In this document: positions 34,026-46,426 of the stretch, one piece after another | Layout of the letters: the number at the start of each line of letters is the position of its first letter | Position numbering within the stretch: the stretch's first letter is position 1 | Origin: Eutypella sp. D-1 | Lineage: Eukaryota > Ascomycota > Sordariomycetes > Xylariales > Diatrypaceae | Assembly: GCA_023313575.1 (NCBI GenBank) | Contig: JAJTTP010000027.1 | Span: 124,001 to 188,000 of the forward strand | Length of the DNA: 64,000 nucleotides | Direction: 5' to 3' | Translations under genes and position numbers: made by a program | Notes under the pieces: model-generated | What the model was told of the DNA's origin: nothing | Database searches by the model: none | Seen by the model: the letters and a program-made list of their open reading frames with translations, nothing else

Positions 34026-36188
34026 TTATGAGTCGAGAGGCGAGGACGACTTCTTGACCCAGATCTCGCCGATCGGGTCGCCGGGGTCCTGGACACACTC
34101 CCAAGTGCCGATGCCGTGCTCCTTGGGCGCGACGCGCATGCCACGCCCGCCGCCGCCGACGATCAGGTTACCTGGGCGGTAGTTCTCGTCGAACTTCATG
34201 CGCCGGATGACGGACCCGTGCACACGCGCCGTGTGCGGGATGTCGCGAACCTCGCCGCAGGGTAGCGGCCAACGGATCGGCTTCCATGATCCGTCCGGCT
34301 GCAGGTCCATCCGGCGGAACGGCAGATACTCCATCAGCTTCCAGCTCAGCACCGGCCCGCGCCCAAGCCCACACGAGTACTCCAGCGAATCATGGATCCG
34401 CGCCAGGTGCGCTTGGTGCAGCATCTTGTGGAATGGGCTCGCGTCGCTGCAGTCGTCCCCTTCGGCGCTCCCGCTATAGTCCTCCACGCCTTTTTCACCG
34501 TTCGCGCCGTTGAAATGGCCCCAGTCTACCCTATCGACGTCGTTTTCGGCATCAGCCATTGGTGTCGTTTTCGGCGGGCTGGGGCTCGACACGTCGATGC
34601 GGATGTCGGGGCGTCCGTTGGCACCGCCCCCGTTCGTGACGCCCTTCTCGTTTTGCCTTTCAAGCGCGAAGGCGTCCTCAAGCGAACCCACGACGCCCAT
34701 GTCGACGAGCTTCTCGGGGTCAAAGTTGAGGCCGGCCCGCATCGCCTCCCGGACCATGTACGCTAGAGGAACGTGACTCGCAGATTTGGAATTATCAGGG
34801 AATTCCCAACCACCGCCGACATCTCCGTGGCCCCCAGCAAACCTATTGTGGAGGGGTTCATCAGCTTATAGTCGGGCTCTGTGTGGTGATGAGATATTCT
34901 TACCAGATCTCGTCAATATCTTGTTCATCAGAGTCTGACTCCGAGTCAGAATCCACGTCATGGACATCTGAGTTCCCATCATCAGTACTACGGCCATCCC
35001 GAGAGGGAGACCGGTTGGTGGCGCGCGATCTGGACCGCGAATGGGGCCGGAATGTGCGTTCCCCATCATCCGGGGAGAGAGTCGAGCGACGGCCTCGTTT
35101 GAACTCCTTCGTGGCCGATGGTGAGACAATCGCGGACCGTCTTGCACGGTACCTATCATGGACAAAATCATGGATATGCCCGTGGTGACGCAAATGCCCG
35201 TTCTTCTTGGTTTGTTGCTGCGCTCCCTGGTAGATGAGGTCCTGTCGGAATTTGGCTCGGCGCTCATCAATAGACACGCAATGACGGATGACCTGGCAGA
35301 ATATTAGCCCTCCTTCCCCGACTGTGGATTTCCAACCATACCTTTGCGCTACTCCTCGCGGTGTACGGGAACTTAGATCGCTGCATCCAGGCGGCCTCGA
35401 ACCGGGGTACCGAATTGACAGTGTCAAAGAGACCCAGGAAGCGGATCCTCTTGACGGGACGGCTGAAGGTTTCTCGAAAGCCCTTCATGAATCGGTACAT
35501 CTCGCGCCGCTTCTCGCGGTTCTCCTCCGACTCATCGGACTGGCGGCTCTGCCACTGCGAGAACGCCTTCCAAGCGAATGAGACCATTTCTTCGTTGCCG
35601 TGGGAGAGCAACCCCACAAAGTCCAGCATCTCCGCGAGGAACCGGGCGACGTAGGCGCCCCGCGAGAATCCGAAGAAGTAAATCTCATCGCCTGGGTTGT
35701 AGAAGCGCATCAGGAAGCGGTAGCCCCCTACCACGTGGTGATCGAAGGACGACCCAATGGCCGAGTCCTTTGCCTTGACATACCATGATCGGAGGCGTGC
35801 TCCTAGGCTGGTATGCGACAAGTTATTAGACACGACGTACGTGCCTATTCCGGGTTGATAGTAGTGGACTGACAAGTTGGTTAATAATGAGGGATACAGT
35901 AAGTGTTGATTCCAGCTCACATTGGTCCCCGGCCTCACGGTCCAAGCACCTAAATATCTTGAGGATGTTGCTATCGCTATCGTCGCCTCTGAACTTGTTG
36001 CCCGTGCCATCGAAGCATAACACGAGCTTTCGCGGCGCACGCCGACCTTCGCGATTGGGAATCATGATATTTGGTGATAGTTGGCGTTGTTCATCGGACG
36101 CGTTATCTCGCGATGTGGTTCTGCCCGTTGTTGCACCGTTATTGAATCCTCGAGGGCGCGCACCGGGGGTTAGATGAGTCCGGTCCAT
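34026..36188 (-). CDS. DUF2235 alpha/beta-hydrolase domain protein
   Basis: Exons are 36188-35921, 35868-35342, 35292-34904 and 34842-34026; introns of 52, 49 and 61 bases (donors GTGAGC, GTATGG, GTAAGA) join in frame to 666 residues. The start is the ATG of MDRTHLTPG; the upstream open stretch lacks ATG. Hallmarks in order: [14 protein letters not shown] (about 53-66), [26 protein letters not shown] with nucleophile Ser158, [22 protein letters not shown], and [15 protein letters not shown] spanning intron 3, then [18 protein letters not shown]. The domain (PF09994) is related to Tle1-type phospholipase catalytic domains; the substrate of fungal members is unknown. A ~115-residue Arg/Ser- and Asp-rich insert ([26 protein letters not shown]) sits between the [10 protein letters not shown] and GGHGD motifs. 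Confidence 0.88.
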
Positions 36189-38230
36189 TACCAAGACTTT
36201 TGCTCGACTAAGCACTCGGCTGTGCACTGGACGCGATACGACGAAGCACAATGTGGCCCCCTTGACCAGAAACGGTCCGGCACATATTCCCCATAGGATT
36301 CGTATGGGTCCCTTTTATGACACATTACGAGCCAAGAGCGCACAGGGATGGGGGAATCCGTCCGTGCCATCCCGCCTGCAAGCCACTATTACTGCAGAAG
36401 CAGAATTGTCATCCAAAGCTGCAAGCCATCAAAGGCGGCAGGACGGTTATTGGCCATGGGGATTATCCCGATGCAGCTATGTATGTATTAGTCCATCGGT
36501 TAGTATTGGCCATCTTTGCCCGCGGAGAACAAATATGAATGATCGATGTTGGTGTGGATGTGTAAAGGGTCTGAACGATGACAGAGTAGTAGCGTACACT
36601 CCGGCATGTACCGGCCGACTGGGCACAAGATAGCGCAGGGCGCTTTGTGGTTGGCGATCGACGTAGGGATAGCGGCACTATTGAAGCCGCTGACTACATA
36701 CATCTACAGCCGTCAAACCCAGTAGGCTGGGGGACAATCAGCCCCTTCGAGTTATATCGACGGAATGAGCCACTGACTCTAGGGATATTCATCGACTGTA
36801 AAGCAAATTAAAAGTCCGCGATAGGCAGTTGCTTCCAGTCTACTTTTTTTTTAAGGCGAATGGGGTTAAAAAAAGCAAACGTTAAGTGCCTACATAGGCA
36901 GTTACGGGTTCTCCATCTAGGCTATGCAGTAGCTGAGTATGGAGCCCAACCCACCTCAGGCCGTCGCGGTCCTATGAAAAGTCTTTTTTGTTAAACTATT
37001 GACGTAGCTCGCCCTTGGCCCTAGGCGACTATGCAACCTGCCCCTTGAATATTACAAGAACGGGCCGCGCCTAAGCTCTCGGCATCGTAGACTCGAGCCT
37101 ATTGGTTACTATATCTACGATATTGATTCTGGACCTTGAATGCCGTCGATGCAACTCCGCGCATTTAAGTTAGTACTGTCAATCTCAATATGATGATGGT
37201 GTCGCAGATTAGTATGGAGGTTATGTACTGTGATGAAATCATAGTGACAATCCAATACCATAGTATCACTCGATAACGAGAGTCCGGCGGAAAGAAGATT
37301 CTTTCTATAGAAGGCCAAGCGGGGGTGATGATCTCCAACCAGGGTAACTATCAGCACGGTGTACAGGGGTTGTATGTGCTCATACGCCATCTTGATCGGG
37401 AGGATCGCACCCATGGCAACCCCTAGCCAAATATTGGTTCTCCGCATGCATGATTCAGCCTCGATTATTTCAACCACTCGCTTGTTTCCCGGGAAATCAG
37501 ATAGAGCCAATTAAGAAATGAGACATCAAATCGGGCAAATATGTTTCGACGGAGATGTCTCTTTAAGCCGCGTCCCAGATCGCAATGTCTTGAAGGTATC
37601 TGACTAACACCCTCCCGCGGCCCCCTTCTATGGCCGCCGGCATGCATCTGGTTCAGCTAGCCATTGTGACTGTTGGACAGTAAATCGTCATCGTTCCAAC
37701 CCCGCCACTAGGATCGCCATTTTGCGATGTCTCGCAGTGTGCATCCTGGGCTGTCATTGCTGAAGTTAGATTGGGTGAAGATGAGGGGGTCGCATTGGCG
37801 CTGAAACTAGCATCTCCTCCTTCTGAGCGCCAGACGATTGGGAATCGTTCCTTCCGTATGGAGGCCCAACGGAATATCCGACGTGGTAGTCGTAACCGCA
37901 TGTTGCGTGGCATCCGCGGTGCCTACCCGATGCTCTTGCTGTATTCAAGAGCTCGGCTTTGTTTACAGTCCAGCGTTGCTTTTCGTTTTGCTTATAATGT
38001 GACGCAAATGCTGCAGGTAGCCGAATTTGACATTCATGATCCTGAAGTTGTACCATCTGCTTGACATCTCAGGATTTCGGGCCACATCCCTCACTGAAGT
38101 CGGTTCCTTTTGTACTCAAACTCTCTCGGCCATCTGATGCATAGCGGTAGGAACACATTTTTACGTGCGATATCAACACTCTCATTTTCTTCCTCATAGA
38201 TCTCGAGGATAGTACACCTAATCTGACAGT
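36189..38230. other. Intergenic, no gene supported
   Basis: Contains the DUF2235 promoter and, at the right, the oxygenase promoter. Minus-strand frames at 37115-37510 (131 residues) and 37766-38056 (96 residues) read like possible remnants of a protein gene, but I could not join them by acceptable splice sites and recognise no domain. Confidence 0.5.
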
Positions 38231-41200
38231 ATGGCTCCTACAACGAGGTCGAACGGTGTCAATGGCACCAATGGCACCAATGGCTACCGGAGCGACTCTC
38301 ATAGTACGACTGCCGCCAAAAAACCGTCGACTTGGTCACCTGCGCCCGCTGCCATCAAGGAGAAGCCGGCGCCTCTACCGGAGCCTACTCGTGATGGCGT
38401 ATCATCAACGTTCACTCAGTTTGGACAGTTGCTTCACGCTTCTCGGCGCCCCCTGCCCACCCAACATGGAGATGGCACGTATAGCACCACAACGAAGAAG
38501 AGCAGCATCTCGAAGGACTTGAAATATATTGGACGAAAAGGTATGCTAAATCACCGTGGTTCACTCAGACATCTCGCTAACTCCTACGAAGATATCAAGA
38601 CAGTTCTCTCGCTCGTCAAGACGAAGCTGAAGGGAGAGACGCTCACCGATGACAAGACCATGATCATGGAACATGTGATCCAGCTTGTGGCGGGACTGCC
38701 TTCTAACTCACGTCTAAGAGAAGAGCTGACCAACACCTTCTTGAATGAGCTGTGGTACACTCTAGATCACCCGCCATTACTGTACCTCGGTGAAAAACAC
38801 CAATATCGCATGGCTGACGGATCCTGGAACAACCCTATGAATCCCATGTTGGGCGCTGCCGGATCAACTTACGCGCGGAGTTGTCGACCTGGAAACATAC
38901 CCCTCGGAGCTTTGCCCGACCCGGAGCTAATCTTCGAGTCGGTCATGAAGAGGACGACCTACCGGAAGCACCCAAACAATGTGTCTTCAGTGCTCTGGTA
39001 TTGGGCCACGATCATCATCCATGATCTGTTCTGGACGGATCATCGTGACAATAACAAGACGAATACTTCATCTTACCTGGATCTCTCCCCTCTCTACGGC
39101 AGCAACCAGGAGATGCAGGACTCTGTACGGACCTTCAAGGATGGTCTGATGAAGCCCGACACGTATGCCGATAAGCGACTACACGGGATGCCACCTGGAT
39201 GCAGTGTCATCCTTATCATGTTCAACAGGTTTCATAACCATGTGGCCTCCAATCTGGCTGCCATCAATGAAGGCGGTCGCTTCACCCCGCCACCCCCGGG
39301 GCTGGACGGGGCCAAGGCAGAAGCGGCATGGAAGAAGTACGATAACGACTTGTTCCAGACAGCGCGACTTGTAACATCAGGGCTTTATATCAATATTACA
39401 CTAGTCGACTGGTAAGTGATACTTTCTTTGATACTCGTTCTGAGTCTGTATAGGCTCCACGTGCTGACATAATTGTAGTATGTAGAAATCTGTGGCCGCT
39501 ACTCGTTATGCTAATATCAATGCTCCAACGTATTGATGTTCGAAAACGCTGTTATTCTCGAACTAGGTTTACTAACAATGCGCAGATGTCAGAAATATTG
39601 TCAACCTGAATAGAAGCAACACCACCTGGACTCTGGATCCACGCCAGGAGATGGGTAAAAGCGCCGGCACTCACAGTGGATCCGAACGAGGCACTGGAAG
39701 CATGGTCTCGGCCGAATTCAATCTGTGTTACAGGTCAGTTATCAGCCCGCCCCGAACCATGCGAGCCTACATCCCCAATCAACTAACATCTTCACCAGGT
39801 GGCACTCGAACATCTCGGACAAGGACGATAAATGGATCCAGGAGTTCTTCGGCGAGATTTTCGGCAAGGAGCCGAAAACCTTATCGCTTCAGGACATGGG
39901 AATGGGCCTCATTAAGTTTGAGAAGAGCATTCCCGATGACCCGGCGGAGCGGGTATTCGGTGGTTACAAGCGTCGCCCGGACGGGAAATTCGATGACGAC
40001 GATCTCGTAGGCTGCATCACGGATGCCATTGAGGATTGCGCGGGCGCCTTCGGAGGTCGCAATGTGCCGGAGGCGATGAAGCCCGTGGAGATCATGGGGA
40101 TCCTCCAGGGTCGCAAGTGGAATGTCGCGGGTCTCAATGAGTTCCGGAAGCATTTCGGGTTGAAGCCGTACGAGAAGTTTGAGGATATCAATTCAGATCC
40201 CGGAGTTTCCGAGGCTCTTCGACATCTGTATGAACATCCCGACTTCGTCGAACTGTACCCCGGTCTAGTAGCCGAAGAAGCCAAGGAGCCTATGGTTCCG
40301 GGCGTTGGTATCGCAGTAAGTTGACGTCGATTACTAAATCTTGAAGCACATATTGACTGACCACCGTAGCCTACTTACACGATCTCACGTGTGATCCTTT
40401 CCGATGCCGTCTGCCTGACTCGTGGGGATCGCTTCTACACTACTGACTATTCTCCGCGCTACCTTACGTCCTGGGGTTATAGTGAGGTTGCATATGACCT
40501 GAATATCAACCAAGGATGTGTCTTCTACAAGCTGTTCCTCCGTGCCTTCCCTAACCACTTCAAGCCAGATTCAGTCTACGCCCACTATCCTATGGTTGGT
40601 ATGTATCCACCCAATTTCCCGGCATCACGGCGAGCTCCCTGCTAATCCATCGTATAGTGCCGAGCGAGACGAAGAAGATTCTTACCAACCTCGGCCGGGT
40701 CCAGGACTTCAACTTCGACCGGCCGACCGCCATTCCCCAGCGCATCAACATCACGTCGTATGGCGGGGCGCAGTACATTCTTGAGAACCAGGCCAAGTAC
40801 AAAGTCGCCTGGCATGAGGGCCTGACGTGGCTGATGGGTGACGGCGGTAGCCGCTTTATGCTCTCGGGCGACTCGGACCTGCACGCCAATCAGAGGAAGG
40901 ACATACACGCGCAGCTGTACAACGAGGGGTGGCGAGCGAGCATCAAGACGTTCTATGCGCAGGTCACGGACCGGCTGATCCACGAGAAAAGCTACCGTCT
41001 GGCGGGGACCAACTTCGTCGACATAATCCAGGATGTCGGGAACATCGGCCCTACCCACTTCGCGGCGCGCACCTTCAATCTGCCGCTCAAGACCTCTGAT
41101 AATCCCCGCGGGGTCTTCAGCGAGCACGAGCTCTACATGGTTCTGGCTATCATCTTCATCTGTATCTTTCTTGACATTGACCCTGTCAAGTCGTTCCCCC

Positions 41201-42123
41201 TCAAGCATGCCGCCAGGGCCGTTGCTACCCAGCTCGGCAAACTCATCGAGGTCAATGTTGGGGTCGTGAACGGGTTCGGGTTCCGCGGCATGTTCGCTAG
41301 CAGACCCGCCAAAGACGACCCGCTCGCCTCGTACGGAGTCAATCTGATCAAGGGCCTGAAGCAGGCTGGTCTCAGCAACTACGACATCGCATGGGGCCAG
41401 ATCCTACCGACTGCAGCCGCTTCGGTTCCGAATGTCGCTGAATTTGTACGTCGCGTTTCATCTCTTTGAAAAAAAATCATACTGACCCGTATACAGTTCG
41501 CACAAGCTGTGGACTATTTTCTAAGCCCGGCTGGGGCAAAGCACATTCCGGAGATGCACCGTATCTCGAACCTCCCCTCATCGGAGGATACCGATGCCCT
41601 GCTTCTGGGATACTGCATGGAGGGCATCCGACTCGCAGGCACATTCGGCTCCTACCGCCAAACGGCCGTGGACGACGTAATTACAGAGGACGACGGTCGC
41701 CAGGTGCCGGTCAAAGCACACGACCGCGTCTTTGTCAGCTTCGTAAGTGATCCTCAATTTCCTAGTAACTGTGACACGCACCACGCGGAAGAGGTCATTA
41801 ACACAGAACTCCTTCCAAAGGTTGGCGCTGCTAAGGACCCGAACCATTTCCCCGACCCAGAGTCGGTGAACCCGCGCCGGCCGCTAGACTCGTACATCCA
41901 CTTCGGCGCGGGTCCCCACACGTGCCCTGGCCTGGATGCGGCCCAGACCGCGCTGACGGAGATGTTCCGCTCTGTGTTCAGACTCAAGAACGTGCGTCGC
42001 GCTCCGGGTCCACAGGGTGAACTCAAAAAGGTGCCCCGGCCCGGAGGCTTCTATGTCTACATGCGAGAGGACCGCGGGGCGTATTTCCCGTTCCCGTGCA
42101 CCATGAAGATATGCTATGACTAA
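38231..42123 (+). CDS. Haem dioxygenase-P450 fusion (linoleate diol synthase/Ppo)
   Basis: Makes oxylipins: the N-terminal animal-peroxidase-like domain adds O2 to linoleate, and the P450 domain rearranges the hydroperoxide. Exons are 38231-39411, 39586-39733, 39799-40315, 40370-40598, 40658-41445, 41497-41742 and 41821-42123, for about 1136 residues. Distal haem His264 (IIHDLFWTD), catalytic Tyr442 and proximal His445 (YRWH) are present. In the P450 part ExxR is EGIR and the thiolate Cys (about 1071) lies in FGAGPHTCPG, so haem binding is intact. The I-helix reads PNVAE where characterised diol synthases have ANQxQ: Asn is kept, Gln is Glu. Introns 2-6 (51-78 bases) are clean. Intron 1 is 174 bases, and its only good donor leaves one extra base (3412 coding bases), giving a stop at the junction. 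This may be an error, unusual splicing or a recent lesion. Confidence 0.88.
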
Positions 42124-42832
42124 GGGGCACCTGGGGTGCGTGGATCAGAGGGAGCTAAGTTTAAGTATCGGGTCTATGCTCGGGTAAAGAAGTGAGCCGG
42201 AGAGACTGCCTGTCCTTGACTCTGGATTGTGTTTTTCTTTTTTTGTATCATTACCTTACAGTATTAATCATTCCGTTATTCCTAGTATCGCCTTCAGTCC
42301 TTGTATTCATATTCAGTTACATCATAAGCCCGCCCCCCACATGTCGCAAAGCAAGCACGAGCATTCCTACTCCATGTACCTAGGTAACGATGTGTCTCCT
42401 TACAGTCCTTTTCGACGCATGAATGGTTCCCTGCTTATGATTGGTCAAATGCACCATTAGCGCTAAACGACTTGCCTAAAAGGGTAATGCTGCATTTGGC
42501 CCCCCAAACCCCCTAAGGACTATTTTCAGTATGTCTACGGATGTAATCGTCCACCATTGCAACCCGGATACAACACGGAACGGCTTGCTTGGGGTTATTC
42601 CAGCAGCTACAGAACTGATGTCCTACCGGAAGGTAAGGAAGGGGCGCCTTCAGAAGTACCTGCAGTATTCCGTAGAACATGCAGTTAATGCCGTGCATCC
42701 CCCGGGTTCGGAAGCTTTGATCATCATATATATTTAATCAGTGGCTGGTTTTATCTTTGTCGACGTGTTGCCATGTTACTATATATGCCCTGTCGGTTCA
42801 TTGGGGTGTTTGATCAAGCTCCGTCATGTGCC
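42124..42832. other. Convergent 3' intergenic region
   Basis: Between the 3' ends of the oxygenase (+) and the DUF3632 gene (-). No gene is seen. Confidence 0.6.
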
Positions 42833-43672
42833 TTATTCAGCAGGACCCAAAGCCTTCATACTTTCCACTGCACTTTCCGCTGCCCCTTTCCCCGCTATGG
42901 AAGCGATTTGTGAACTTCCGGTTAACTCTTCTAACCGCTGTCGCCACAACAGCCATCGTGCAAGGGTCATAACTTTCCCTCCCGTCCAGAGACCACCCTT
43001 GTTTTCCAAAGCATAGCTTTCCTCCTCCTTCTTAGCTCCTTCGTAGAAACGTCTGCCTGCAGTGATGAGCCACTGTGCAGCCGCAGGAAGTTCTAACTCC
43101 ACCACACAATCTACTCGTTCAAGCGCGTGTGTTACGGTCTCGTAACCCCAATCGATAGGGAGGCTATAGCTTGCCATGACGAGCCGTGACTCTACGGCTG
43201 CTCTTCTGACGTACTCATTTCGTAAACGGTCTCGCTGTTCATCGTTCTCGGCGTTCTGGTACTTTTTAGGCCATTCCCCATATCTGTACGGATTGCAGTC
43301 GGAATAGAGATGTCCGAAGCCGGGGAGACCACGCCAAAGTCTACCATGTGTCGGCCTCTTACTTTCATCAACGGCGTCGAAATCCGGCTCCGGCAACTGT
43401 TCGATGGATTTGACCAGCTCAACTAGACTGTCTAGGTTCTCTTCTGGTAATTCGATCAAGGCATCCATTATGAACCCATAGAGACGAGGCAAATCATTGT
43501 CAGGGTCTTCAGATTGTTCGATGGGCAAGGTGATTGCGCGTGCTGCCTCACTGGCACTGGCCTGATGGCGCAAGTAGTCTTTCAGCGCCTGGGCCTCTGC
43601 TGGGTGGCAGCCATCTTCGGGGTTGCCTTTGCCATATGGCTCGAGTTTCTGGGTAAACCAATCATCCGACAT
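42833..43672 (-). CDS. DUF3632 family protein
   Basis: Uninterrupted 279-residue frame starting at ATG (MSDDWFTQKLEPYGKG). The helical, charged sequence has WRGLPGFGHLYSDCNPYRYG in mid-protein, then LRNEYVRRAAVESRLVMA and LELPAAAQWLITAGRRFYEG near the C-terminus. This pattern matches the ascomycete DUF3632 family as I recall it, whose function is unknown. No signal peptide or transmembrane segment is visible, so a soluble intracellular protein is likely. It lies tail-to-tail with the oxygenase gene; no functional link is evident. Confidence 0.72.
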   Translation of the reverse strand: MSDDWFTQKLEPYGKGNPEDGCHPAEAQALKDYLRHQASASEAARAITLPIEQSEDPDNDLPRLYGFIMDALIELPEENLDSLVELVKSIEQLPEPDFDAVDESKRPTHGRLWRGLPGFGHLYSDCNPYRYGEWPKKYQNAENDEQRDRLRNEYVRRAAVESRLVMASYSLPIDWGYETVTHALERVDCVVELELPAAAQWLITAGRRFYEGAKKEEESYALENKGGLWTGGKVMTLARWLLWRQRLEELTGSSQIASIAGKGAAESAVESMKALGPAE

Positions 43673-44887
43673 CGTCTGAGTACAATCTGTTCAAACGTGA
43701 AAATAGCAGGTTGTAATGCTGTGTTGTTGAACCTTTCAGTTGGATGTGAACTGCGGTGGGTATAGGATGGCGTGCGAGGATTATGGATGGGGGTCATAGG
43801 ACATCTGAAGTGTGATTGTTTAAGTATTCACATTTCCGGGGCTTTCGCCACATATCCGAGTTGAATACTGGTGGGGTTTCCTTCCCTATCCAAACTAGTA
43901 CGTCGTTACGGCATAGGCTGAGAGACACCGGCTGACTGGGCTGGAGATCTAGGTCTTGATTGGCTGGTTTGCTTACAGCAAGTGTGCCTCGTTCTCACAG
44001 CAAGGCTGGCGTCAACCATCAGTTCTTCGAGCCAATTAGACAATCCCGAAGAGCTCTTCGGTGAATATAGTAATAAACAATATCTCCTCGTGACTGCGAA
44101 TTTCAGTTATATGATCATTCTGCAGCCACCAAAGTAAGCTGCTCTCGAATTCCGTGCAAGCCTGATACTGATCAGCACCTACTGTGACTGATAGGCACGA
44201 GTGCTAATAGATCTAAACCTGCCAATACTTAGACTTAGGTTGAAGGAATGGGCTGGACAGTGGTGGTCGAGCTCTCACCGCCAACAGCGTCAGGCGGCTG
44301 CTATCATACGCTCGGTACGAGAGCCTCGCTAAACAGAATGGCGCGGTATATTCGATTACTTCTTTTAAGAATAGAAACATTGCTGCAATATATGCTGGAT
44401 GTGGATGCCTACATAGACATTGCTTACTCCGTAGACACCACATGACATCGTATATGTTAGCGAACAGCGTTGGTAATCCTGGATAGGGTGCGGATAATGC
44501 TTCTCAACCAGTGAGTATGTCAATCATGCCTGGGCATGATGCTTTAGCTTCCAACGTCCATACTCACAGCTGACATTCTGTGACGAGCTTTGCTGTAAGC
44601 TTATGCCAGTGTGCTTCACGGGTCCAAAACAGACCTGGCTGTGCGATTCGAGGCTGCATCGTAATCGATATTTTGAACTTCATGTACAGATACTAGCACG
44701 TAGTCTTCTGAATATAAAAGCCGTCCTTCTCGGCCATGATAAGAGCAAAATGTTTCTTAAAGCATCATCGATCAAAGCCTGATAGTATCAGACGATTCCC
44801 TAGCTCATACAACTACGATATAGCCACTGAGAACCCTCTTCTATAACTAGACTACATCCACTCCATCGTTTCATACAACTCGTCAAA
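43673..44887. other. Intergenic between DUF3632 and RNase genes
   Basis: Divergent promoter region of 1.2 kb. Short frames near 44213-44445 occur on both strands and show no domain. Confidence 0.6.
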
Positions 44888-45579
44888 ATGAAGTTTAGCA
44901 TCGCTACATACACTGTCTTCCTGGCCAGTGTTGTCAATGTTCTCTCAACTGAATTGGGAGATCGTGAAGTTTCAGACTCACCCATCAACGTTCGTCAATT
45001 CAACAATACCCTGCTGTTGGTGTGAACCGGTAATAACGTATAACAGCTTATCGGACACCCTGACCTCGAGGGATCCTTCAAATGCGGTAGGCAGACTCCC
45101 AGGTTACTCAACGAGCTACAAATATCTAACATCATGTTTAGGGTTGAAGGAATACTCAGGAGATGATATATTCTTGGCCGCACAATTTGGCGTCAACCTC
45201 CACCTCGCTGGAGAAACTCGCGGTAGTGAGTAGCCCAGCTGGGGAACCCAACGCTTAGTCTCTAGCTAGCAAGTCTAATCCCAGCCATATAGAGGGAAGC
45301 TACCCCCACAGGTTTCCTTACCCAAAATCCGGGGGCTTTGCATTCAACTTCCCCCCGGAATGTCCAGATGGCGACGACAGGCGCCAGGAGTACCCCGTGA
45401 AGAAAGGTAGCGTGTATAAGGCGGGCCCGAATAACAAGAAACAAGGCGACGAGCGCGTCATCTACTACTGGGACGAGAGCTCAAGGTCCTCGGACGGCAA
45501 GCCGAATGTTTATTTCTGCGGTCTTGTGACGCATGAGGGTGCGAATGGACAGGGTAACTTTGTTCAGTGCGAAACCTGA
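44888..45579 (+). CDS. Secreted guanyl-specific ribonuclease, T1 family
   Basis: Extracellular RNase of the N1/T1/U2 superfamily. Proposed exons are 44888-44989, 45047-45086, 45142-45222 and 45293-45579 (169 residues). Introns 2 and 3 (55 and 70 bases) have good sites and CTAA branch points. The first junction is less sure: donor GTTCGT, 57 bases. The N-terminus MKFSIATYTVFLASVVNVLS is a signal peptide. All four catalytic positions of the family are visible: His80 (SYPHRF), Glu107 (QEYPV), Arg129 (DERVIYY) and His155 (VTHEGA). The end, GNFVQCET, carries the last of four Cys (47, 98, 150, 167). Family members cleave RNA after guanine. Fungal ribotoxins belong to the same superfamily but have longer loops; this protein's loops are short, so an ordinary secreted RNase fits better. 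The activity is inference. Confidence 0.78.
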
Positions 45580-46426
45580 GCTGGAAGATCATGTCATCTT
45601 GGGCATATGTCGGTGGTGCATGATGTTTGCACTGGGGGATTGTTGCAAACCACTTAGGATTTGGATCTTATTAAGGTCATATGACGGAATGGGTTTGGGC
45701 GGACTGTTCACAATCTTTTTAAACCCTTCGAATAGGGGGGACTTTTACAACTATATAGTAGGCTACAAGCCGGCACCCATCTTAAATAGTCTCTCTTTAG
45801 CTATCTAGCGTTCAATCCGAGTAGTCTGCGTTCTTCATCTTTAGTTACGTTTAAACCAAATTTCCCCGTCGAGGCTGAAATCTAGGCTATATCAGATAAT
45901 GGCCAGTTAAGTAATATAATAGGACATAGCGACCTAACTCTTAATGGCCACACCTAAGGGTGGGTGAACCCTATCCCTAGAGAGTTATCAACTTACAAGC
46001 CAGTGACACCGAATGCAGATGAAACGTTCAAGTAAAGTGCAGTGAAGAGACGACAAAGGTCCAGGGACAATCCCGATAATTGCCCACTAACCTCTATCTA
46101 TTCAACTGGACTTGTTTTCGTGAAGGACCTGGTCATGTATGTCTTGGATGCAAGTGGGATGCGTGGGACATATAAACCGACGGCCTATCATATCGGACGT
46201 GACCACACGGCGAAGTTGGGAAGATAGAAACGAACATCAGAGTCAAGAGGCGAATTAATAATTATTAGGTGTAAGAATGCTGATTGTTAATACTAGAGTA
46301 CACTAAGGTCCAACACCAAGCCCTCTTCATTATTAAGTACCTCTTAAGAGTCTACACCGTCAACGCCATGTGTATGAGGGGCATGTTCCACGTTCCTCCT
46401 CTCCGAATCCATGTCACGTTCTATTT
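45580..46426. other. Convergent 3' intergenic region
   Basis: Between the RNase gene (+) and the six-Cys repeat protein (-). No gene is seen. Confidence 0.6.

Noticed and set aside
37115..38056. Minus-strand frames of 131, 86 and 96 residues upstream of the oxygenase
   Set aside because: They could be pieces of a decayed gene, but no phase-consistent splicing or known domain could be found.
44888..45579. Fungal ribotoxin identity for the T1-family RNase
   Set aside because: It has the shared catalytic His/Glu/Arg/His positions, but the spacing between them is short, lacking the long basic loops typical of ribotoxins.
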